From Marchantia polymorpha subsp. ruderalis (taxonomy: Eukaryota; Streptophyta; Marchantiopsida; Marchantiales; Marchantiaceae), in contig AP031353.1 in the NCBI GenBank assembly GCA_037833965.1, positions 25,670,501 to 25,734,500 on the forward strand: a stretch of DNA of 64,000 nucleotides, in the 5' to 3' direction. The position numbers were made by a program, and so were the translations under genes. The notes beneath the pieces were generated by a model. That model made no database searches. It had not been told where the DNA came from and saw only the letters and a program-made list of their open reading frames with translations. Below, one piece after another: positions 57,998-64,000 of this stretch (within the stretch, counting starts at the first letter, position 1; every line of letters starts with the position of its first letter).

Positions 57998-58270
57998 TCA
58001 CACCACTGTTCCTGTCTGCCCCAACGGATCATTTGCCTTCGCCACAATATCCCCGTGCAAAAACGCTCGATCCACCACTTGAATGTCCCCTAGTTTCTCC
58101 GTTGATTCTTCCGAATTAATCCAGCACACTCTTGCAGAACCCTCCGTGACCTCGTCCTCTCCCCCGTCTTCCTCTTGCTCTTCCTCCTCATCCTCACTCT
58201 CTGAATTATCCTCGCTCATGATCTCGCTCTTTTTCTCTTCCATCCCTGTCCCGTTCATGATCTCTTCCAC
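57998..58270 (-). pseudogene. Fragment of a PHO2/UBC23-24-type E2 ubiquitin-conjugating enzyme
   Basis: After an acidic stretch (SEDNSESEDEEEEQEED) the frame reads SARVCWINSEESTEKLGDIQ and then VVDRAFLHGDIVAKANDPLG and QTGTVV. This closely follows the N-terminal region of large plant E2 enzymes of the PHO2/UBC24 and UBC23 type (family pattern VVDRxFLHGDxVAxAxxPxGQxGxV). The catalytic UBC domain is not present in the window. The frame ends at a TGA right after GTVV, which could be an exon edge. It is likely one exon or part of one, carried inside the LTR. Confidence 0.6.
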
Positions 58271-58843
58271 GGTCTTTCTCCTTTAATCGCGACTTCTGAC
58301 GATCCTTCTCCTCTCGTTCTCTCTCATTGTCCCTGTCTTTGTCTCGCTCCGCGACCTTCTCTCTATCTTTCTCCCGCTCCTTCTCGCGCTCTCCGAGCTT
58401 CTCTCGTTCTACAACTTTTTCTCTCTCCCTCTCTCGCTCTTTGTCCTTCTCTCGTTCTTTGTCTCTGTCTTTCTTAGATCGATACTTCTCTCTTTTTTCT
58501 TGTCCTTGTCCCCACCTCTGTCTCTCTCCTTATCCCTTTCTCTGTCTAAATCCTTCACCCTCTCCTTTTCTCGTTCATGTTCCTTCCCTCTATCCCTGTC
58601 GTGGTCTCTGATTCTACCATCCTTTTCCTTCTCTGGGTCCTTTGCCCTATCCTTCTTCTTCTCGGAATCTCGATCTTTCTCTTTAGACTTCAGCTTCTCC
58701 TTCTCGCGAATTTTCTCCCTTTCCTTCTCTCGCTCCCTATCCTTATCCCGTATTTTGTCCCGCTCCCTCTCTTTCTCTCTATCTTTCTCCTTCTCAATGG
58801 TCCGGAGACCCTCTGCCCTCCGCCTTTCCTCCTCGTCCTTCAC
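58271..58843 (-). pseudogene. Lys/Glu/Arg/Asp-rich charged-repeat region
   Basis: The frame 58843-58409 starts MKDEEERRRAEGLRTIEKEK and consists almost wholly of K, E, R and D. After a frame change near an A-run at about 58490 a second phase continues the same composition (for example EREKDREKVAERDKDRDNE) to about 58215, overlapping the E2-like frame. Such RED/ER-rich tracts occur in splicing-related and other nuclear proteins. Composition alone cannot name it. It may be simple-sequence expansion of a GA-rich tract (the plus strand is CT-rich). Confidence 0.4.
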
Positions 58844-59049
58844 CTGCGACGTCTCTCTTGCCAGGCCCGTTCTTGATACTTAACAGATACATTCAATAAA
58901 TAATCTACGTCTACTTACGTTACTAACTACTACTAACCTACTACTACTCTATTAAATAATTTTTTTTTCTTTCTTTGTCTGAAGTCCCTAATATATCATA
59001 CTAACTAATGCTAATTATTTAATTGAGTTCATAATTGAACTCACATAAT

Positions 59050-59067
59050 TGGCGACCATCAGGGGAT
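59050..59067 (+). other. Probable primer binding site after the second-family LTR
   Basis: TGGCGACCATCAGGGGAT begins 4-5 nt after the LTR end. It has the TGGCGAC.. start and GGGGA ending of known plant Ty3 primer sites. Which tRNA it pairs with cannot be decided by eye. It implies a plus-strand element, opposite to the pol gene that follows. Confidence 0.55.
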
Positions 59068-59102
59068 GGATCCAGAATCTCTAGCTCCCAGCTAGTTAGC
59101 AT

Positions 59103-62100
59103 CTATGCTCTATATTCCTTACATCGACTGCTTGACGTGCGAGTAGGAAAAATTTCTCCATTCAAGGTCTCTAGCTGTACTGAATTGTTTGTAAATGCCT
59201 CTCTAACAAGATACGGCCCTAACCATACAGCATCAAATTTTCCCGGAAAATCAAGTTTTCGAGCATCTTGAATCATCACCATCATACCTGCTCTAAGTGT
59301 TCTCGTCTTATGTTTCTTGTCGAAGGCGATCTTTCTCCTCCTTTGAATGGCCTCAATGTGTTGAGCACTCATTCTCCTCCTCTCATCAAGCTCTGCTAAC
59401 ATTGTGAACCTATCTAGTAACGATTGACTGGTTGTAAGCCGTGACTGCACTGCCACTCGGAGTGATTCCACCTCAAACTCAATTGGAAGAGTAGCTTCCA
59501 ACCCATACACTAACGAAAATGGTGTTGCTTGCGTTGTTACCTTGAAAGTTGTCCGATAAGCCCACAATGCCGCCGTAAGCTTGGAATCCCAATCCCTCTT
59601 CGAGTCAAAAACTGTCTTGCGCAATATGCTCACCAATATTCCATTGACTCGTTCTGTCTGGCCATTTGTCTGCGGATGATAAGGAGTTGTTTTCCTATGG
59701 TCTATCTTAAACCTATCAGTTAAATCTTGAAACATCTCATTCAAGAAATGGGTCCCCCTATCACTAACCAAAATCCTTGGACATCCAAACCTCGAAATGA
59801 TATTCTCGTACATGAATGTGGCGGCATGGGCAGCTGTGTTTGCTTTCACCGCCTTAGCTTCTGCCCACTTAGTCAAGTATTCAGTTGCAACTACAATGTA
59901 AGCCATGCCTCTCGATGAATGGGGATGAATCTCGCCAATGTAATCAATCCCCCACTTCTCAAAAGGGACCAAAGGTAAGGACACCTGAAGAGGCATCTCC
60001 ATTCTGAGATCGTTTCTCGCATATCTTTGACAAGCATCACATTTTTTGACGTAACTGTAGGAATCTTGAAATAAGGTAGGCCAAAAGTAACCTGCTCGAA
60101 GTACCTTCTGACCTGTGAGCTTGCCAGAAAAATGCCCTCCACACGCGCTATCGTGACAAGCTTCTAGTATTGATGGAACTTCAACCTCTGACACGCACCT
60201 CCTCAATATTCCGTCTGCACCTCTCCTGAACAGCCTATGACCTAACACTATAAAATGTCTACTGTTGACTCTCACTTTTCTCCTCTCTTCCTTCGTCCAG
60301 TCGCTTGATAATTTCTGAGTGGTCAGAAACTCTACAATACCTCCATACCACTCAGGCTTTGCCGTAATTACAAAAAGACTTTCGTCTATCAACCTGTCAT
60401 CTACCGGACGAGTTCCTATCTCCTCTGAAAGCCTTGACAAATGGTCAGCTTGTAAATGCATTCGACCAGGTTTGTACTCTACAGTGTAGTCGAACTCTTC
60501 TAGCAACAAGACCCACCTAGCTAACCTCCCACTTAATTCTGCCTTGTTGACTAGATACTTGATAGCCATGTGATCGACAAAAAACACCACCGGGTTACAC
60601 ATGAGATAATGGCGAAATTTTTTGACTGAAAACACCATAGCCAGACACTCCCTCTCAGTGGTAGAATAATTTCTCTCTGCCGGTGTTAACTGTTTGCTAG
60701 CATAAGCAATGGGTTGATCCTTGTTCTTCTCTCCTGTTGCTTGGCATAATGCACTTCCAACTGCTAGATTGCTAGCATCACAGAAAACATGAAACGGTTT
60801 GTTCCAATCGGGTGGCCTTAAGACAGGATATGTACTCAACTTGGATTTTACCTCCCGAAATGATCTTTCGCAAGACTCTGTCCATTCAAACTTAGAGTCT
60901 TTTTTCAGCAACTGAGTGATGGGAATCACTAGGGTAGCAAAGTCTGGAATTAATTCCCGATACCATCCAACGTGACCTAACAACTTTGCTATTCCTTTAG
61001 CATTGGTAGGAGTTGTCAACTGCTCTATGACTGCCACTTTTTCTGGATCTGGTTCCCGTCCCTTCTCGCTGACCACGTAACCTAGTAAAACTCCCCTCTG
61101 AACACCCAAGAAAGTTTTTTCGGGATTCAAAGCTAATTGCATTTTACGACATCTGATCAAAGCTTCTCTCACACACTGTAGATGTTCACCTATGCTAGAT
61201 TGCGTGCTAAAATCGTCAATGAAGACTGTCATCGATTTGTACAAAAGATCAGAGAAAATATAAGTAACTAATCTCTGAAAGGTGGCCGGAGCATTGCACA
61301 ACCCAAAAGGCATTACTACCCACACAAAAGTTCCCCATGGCGTCGTGAACGCTGTCTTGTGCACGTCCTGCCTAGCTATTGAGATTTGGTTGTAACCTGA
61401 ATATCCGTCCATGAAGCTGTATCTAGCATGTCCACCTACTTCCTCCAAAACTAGGGTAATAAAAGGCAAGGGAAAGTGATCCTTCTGCGTGCAGGCATTG
61501 AGTCTTCTATAATCCACACAAACCCTTAATTTCCCATTTTTTTTCTTCACCAAAACCATAGGGGAAACCCAATCTGTAATTTCTACTGGTTTGATGAATC
61601 CCGCTTGCAACAATCTTTCTAACTCTGACTTAACCAACAGCTGCAGTTGAGGATTCATTCGTCTCTCTTTTTGTCTAACAGGTCGAGAACCTGGAATTAA
61701 AGGAATACTATGTTCTACCATCTCACGAGGTATTCCCTTGAGCTCATCATACGACCAAGCAAATGTATCACTAAATTCGTCCACGAGTTTTCCATACTCA
61801 CGGATCTCATCATCCTCCAACTGAGAACCCATTTTAATCTTCCTTATGTTTCCTGTACGCATTGTCACATCTACGTACTTCCAATCCTTCTCAGTCACGT
61901 GAGTTTGTTCGTCAGTATTCCGATACCAATCCAAGGGAACTTTAGGATAATCTTTCACATCCTGCCCAGCTATAATCCCTGAAGATGTGGTTTTGAAGTG
62001 CAATGGCTCTTCCAGGTGTGAAGCCTTAAGCGTGACATCGTCACCTTGAGTTCCGTCCACGTGTACTATTGTCACTTGATGGTCCTCTAGATCCTCAATC

Positions 62101-63998
62101 CACGGGGTTAATCCGCCCTGTATCCATTCTTCTTCTGTAAGCACTTCACATGGCTCTAACAATGACCAACTATCCTTGGATAAACAATCTCTATCATCCT
62201 TGTATTCACAATGTGAAATCATAAGTATATCATATCCTGAGTCAGGGTATTCCTTCAACCACCTGTTATACTCATCATCCCTCTCCCAATTGTAAAAACC
62301 AGGACCTAGATGGCTTAGCCTCCCATTAACTGTAGTTTCTTTGCAACCTGAATTGACAACTCCCACCAGTGTGTCATTGTTCTCAACCTTTTTCTTCCCT
62401 TTAGGTTGTTCGTCCGAAGAAGTCACTACTTCTGCCCCCGTCAAACTGCCTATTGGAACCTTGGCACGATTTTCTCTTGGCCCATAGGTAATAGAAGGTT
62501 TAGATCCTCCCCAATCCACTATGGCATCTGCCATTCTCAACCAAGGTCTACCTAATAAGATGGGAAAAGTATCTTTCGTTGAATGCATCCTAATAACATG
62601 AAAAGTGACAATATACTCCTCCCCTCCTGTACTAATTCTACAATCTTTAATCATTCCAAGAGGTACCGCAGAGCTTTGATTAGCCATGTTGATGATGAAG
62701 GGTGATGGTCCGGTTAAACTGAGGCCTAGCTTTTTCATTGTGTGTTCAGGCAAAATGTTCAACCCACTTCCTCCATCTACCAGTACGTTGGGTACTACTT
62801 TATCCACGATAATGGCCTCTATTTCCACTGCCTTTACATCTCGGATTTTCTCTAGCGATTGCACCCTTGCTGCCACCCTAGTTTTTAACTTCCTTGTCCT
62901 TCGTGTTACTGGTAACCCTTCTTTCAGTTTTTTACGAGCCAATGGTGAGATCTCTAATAGTTGGCCAAAAGAGATATCGGCCTTGAGGGAACTAAGATTA
63001 GCCCATAAATCGTATCCCTGTAACCTCTTCATCTGTGTAGCCCTTATTTTATCAAATTCTTCTAAAGGAACACCAGGTCCTTCCCAATCACCCCCTTCAC
63101 TAGTTTCTAAGTCATGACCCTGACTTTCCCTTTTTCCATCTTGGAAAAACTCATTGTTTTGCTCTAGAGCCGTGGCTTCCTTTCTTGCTGTTCTTGCTAC
63201 TCTCTCTAACTCTGAAAGATGGGGACCATCTTCTGAGTAGTACTCATCTTGCTCATCCATTTCTTCAATGGCTTGGAGCTTGTTTCGCATCGACCTAGTG
63301 GTAACAGCGAGTGCCGGAGCTTCTTGCTTGTTCTTTTCCTGAAAATCTCTTAATTCAAAGGTTATAACATTAGCATTCGGAGGCCATTTGTTTTGTTCAT
63401 CTCCAGGTGTTGGTAACGAAGGGGCAGCTTTGTTAGGATTTGAATGTGCAGTTACATCCATGTATCTAACATCCTGAGAAGTTGACGGACCTTGATCATT
63501 TGATAGACCTTGAACTCTATTCTCTTGAGACTGTGGTCCTCTGGTTCTATCTTGTATAGGAATGTAGCCATTTGCTGTCTGTAAACCTACCGGCGAGTGT
63601 CCTGTTTGTCTTGCATTTCCATAATCGTAATAAAGGTTTGAAGGCCTCGGTTTGGTTTGAGGTGGCTCTTGTGGCCTGGCACCTCTCAGATTATCCCTGG
63701 CTTGCTGATGAGGATTAGTCACCGGGTGAGGTAATGCAATGACCTTGTCTGGCTGACGACATTCGTCAGAAGGGTGATTTCCTCCACAGTTGCTACAATT
63801 AGAACCTTGTACTTCTGACCAACATTGTCCAGGGAAGTGCCACCTCCCACAAAAAGAATGAAATTCTTTTCTTGCCCCATTATGCACACCTTGTGCTCTT
63901 GGAGGCCCCCTAAAATTACCATACGTATTTTTAGCTTGGCCTCCATGCATCGGTGGAGGTGGTACTCCAACCAATCTCTGATCGCGATTCTGTCCCAT
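59103..63998 (-). CDS. Gag-pol polyprotein of a Ty3/gypsy element, open to the window edge
   Basis: It has 1,631 codons with no stop, and its N-terminus lies beyond the window. Order (residues approximate): zinc-binding gag tail (CGRWHFPGQC, CSNCGGNHPSDEC, 50-80), acidic/basic linker, aspartic protease VLVDGGSGLNILPE (about 405), RT 770-1000 with VCVDYRRLNACTQKDHFPLP, FMDGYSGYNQ, MPFGLCNAPATFQ and FIDDF (about 928), RNase H FCDASNLAVG and STTERECLAMVFSVKKFRHY, integrase HHCC finger (CHDSACGGHF to CDACQR) and DDE core WGIDYIG (about 1350), VSDRGTHFLN (about 1414), TNGQTERVN (about 1447). A GPY/F-like WLGPYLVREAF follows; there is no chromodomain. All catalytic residues are present, so it looks recent or active. 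It is less GC-rich than the main element and clearly a different lineage. Confidence 0.95.
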   Translation of the reverse strand: MGQNRDQRLVGVPPPPMHGGQAKNTYGNFRGPPRAQGVHNGARKEFHSFCGRWHFPGQCWSEVQGSNCSNCGGNHPSDECRQPDKVIALPHPVTNPHQQARDNLRGARPQEPPQTKPRPSNLYYDYGNARQTGHSPVGLQTANGYIPIQDRTRGPQSQENRVQGLSNDQGPSTSQDVRYMDVTAHSNPNKAAPSLPTPGDEQNKWPPNANVITFELRDFQEKNKQEAPALAVTTRSMRNKLQAIEEMDEQDEYYSEDGPHLSELERVARTARKEATALEQNNEFFQDGKRESQGHDLETSEGGDWEGPGVPLEEFDKIRATQMKRLQGYDLWANLSSLKADISFGQLLEISPLARKKLKEGLPVTRRTRKLKTRVAARVQSLEKIRDVKAVEIEAIIVDKVVPNVLVDGGSGLNILPEHTMKKLGLSLTGPSPFIINMANQSSAVPLGMIKDCRISTGGEEYIVTFHVIRMHSTKDTFPILLGRPWLRMADAIVDWGGSKPSITYGPRENRAKVPIGSLTGAEVVTSSDEQPKGKKKVENNDTLVGVVNSGCKETTVNGRLSHLGPGFYNWERDDEYNRWLKEYPDSGYDILMISHCEYKDDRDCLSKDSWSLLEPCEVLTEEEWIQGGLTPWIEDLEDHQVTIVHVDGTQGDDVTLKASHLEEPLHFKTTSSGIIAGQDVKDYPKVPLDWYRNTDEQTHVTEKDWKYVDVTMRTGNIRKIKMGSQLEDDEIREYGKLVDEFSDTFAWSYDELKGIPREMVEHSIPLIPGSRPVRQKERRMNPQLQLLVKSELERLLQAGFIKPVEITDWVSPMVLVKKKNGKLRVCVDYRRLNACTQKDHFPLPFITLVLEEVGGHARYSFMDGYSGYNQISIARQDVHKTAFTTPWGTFVWVVMPFGLCNAPATFQRLVTYIFSDLLYKSMTVFIDDFSTQSSIGEHLQCVREALIRCRKMQLALNPEKTFLGVQRGVLLGYVVSEKGREPDPEKVAVIEQLTTPTNAKGIAKLLGHVGWYRELIPDFATLVIPITQLLKKDSKFEWTESCERSFREVKSKLSTYPVLRPPDWNKPFHVFCDASNLAVGSALCQATGEKNKDQPIAYASKQLTPAERNYSTTERECLAMVFSVKKFRHYLMCNPVVFFVDHMAIKYLVNKAELSGRLARWVLLLEEFDYTVEYKPGRMHLQADHLSRLSEEIGTRPVDDRLIDESLFVITAKPEWYGGIVEFLTTQKLSSDWTKEERRKVRVNSRHFIVLGHRLFRRGADGILRRCVSEVEVPSILEACHDSACGGHFSGKLTGQKVLRAGYFWPTLFQDSYSYVKKCDACQRYARNDLRMEMPLQVSLPLVPFEKWGIDYIGEIHPHSSRGMAYIVVATEYLTKWAEAKAVKANTAAHAATFMYENIISRFGCPRILVSDRGTHFLNEMFQDLTDRFKIDHRKTTPYHPQTNGQTERVNGILVSILRKTVFDSKRDWDSKLTAALWAYRTTFKVTTQATPFSLVYGLEATLPIEFEVESLRVAVQSRLTTSQSLLDRFTMLAELDERRRMSAQHIEAIQRRRKIAFDKKHKTRTLRAGMMVMIQDARKLDFPGKFDAVWLGPYLVREAFTNNSVQLETLNGEIFPTRTSSSRCKEYRA

Positions 63999-64000
63999 GC

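Larger units (their letters stand above)
55761..59045 (+). mobile_element. 3.3-kb LTR of the second family carrying gene-like segments
   Basis: It begins TGTGAGC with the same first about 50 bp as the solo LTR at 15856 (CCCACCCTT..GTAGTCC.GGTGGGGGT). It ends GAACTCACA with a terminal hairpin TGAGTTC-ATAATT-GAACTCA. A primer-site-like sequence follows 4-5 nt later, supporting plus orientation. Between the ends lie three minus-strand gene-like frames not seen in the solo LTR. No target duplication is visible for a solo (CCTGC against TAATT). Confidence 0.6.

Noticed and set aside
58500..58883. Ser/Leu-rich plus-strand frames opposite the K/E/R/D region
   Set aside because: These are antisense shadows of the charged repeat on the minus strand.

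Overview
This is a eukaryotic nuclear window from a land plant. The evidence is one complete, intron-containing pectin acetylesterase gene, plant-type Ty3/gypsy retrotransposons with tRNA-type primer sites, a plant initiator-tRNA-Met half, and degenerate TTTAGGG-like repeats. Short-to-medium introns and the mix of very AT-rich spacer with GC-rich elements fit a non-seed plant such as a bryophyte or lycophyte. That placement is inference and I cannot name a species.

Layout. 1-5,060: one intact host gene on the minus strand, 12 exons and 420 codons, encoding a secreted pectin/glucuronoxylan acetylesterase-family hydrolase. 5,100-5,800: an unexplained GC-rich block with a 19-bp inverted repeat and a 63-bp tandem duplication. 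5,800-14,727: AT-rich spacer holding decayed gene scraps (TPR-like, ABC/SMC-ATPase-like, one unknown), a 43-bp minisatellite, duplicated segments and a tRNA-iMet half. 14,728-44,346: a heavily nested Ty3/gypsy element. Its order is 5' LTR, primer site, gag, protease, RT-RNaseH-integrase, polypurine tract and a broken 3' LTR. At least four other LTRs sit inside it, and three of them are bounded by clear 5-bp direct repeats (CAATT, CTACG, TGGAT). 44,347-49,813: truncated LTR and gag-pol pieces in both orientations, with a telomere-like filler. 49,814-52,148: AT-rich spacer with no features I can support. 52,149-55,760: two collided LTR fragments. 55,761-59,045: an LTR of a second family that contains minus-strand pieces resembling host genes (a PHO2/UBC23-24-type E2 fragment, a K/E/R/D-rich protein and a one-pass membrane protein). 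59,103-63,998: a long uninterrupted gag-pol of another Ty3 element, running off the window edge.

The most unusual signal is in the LTRs. In the first family they are about 5 kb long, and their U3 part carries a protein-coding frame of about 850 codons that is separate from gag-pol. It has a conserved N-terminal domain, a Pro/Ser/Thr-rich middle and a coiled-coil tail, and it ends 37-45 nt before the TATA box. All copies are broken, mostly by transition-type stop codons, but the conserved domain aligns between divergent subfamilies. In a genomic RNA starting after the TATA box this frame would be the last one, 3' of pol. The same LTRs carry arrays of GC-rich hairpins whose arms vary together, a roughly 110-bp module that is also found four times in an unrelated LTR family, and a hairpin just after the TATA box with a compensatory base-pair change. 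How these parts work is not known. Function is inferred from conservation only.
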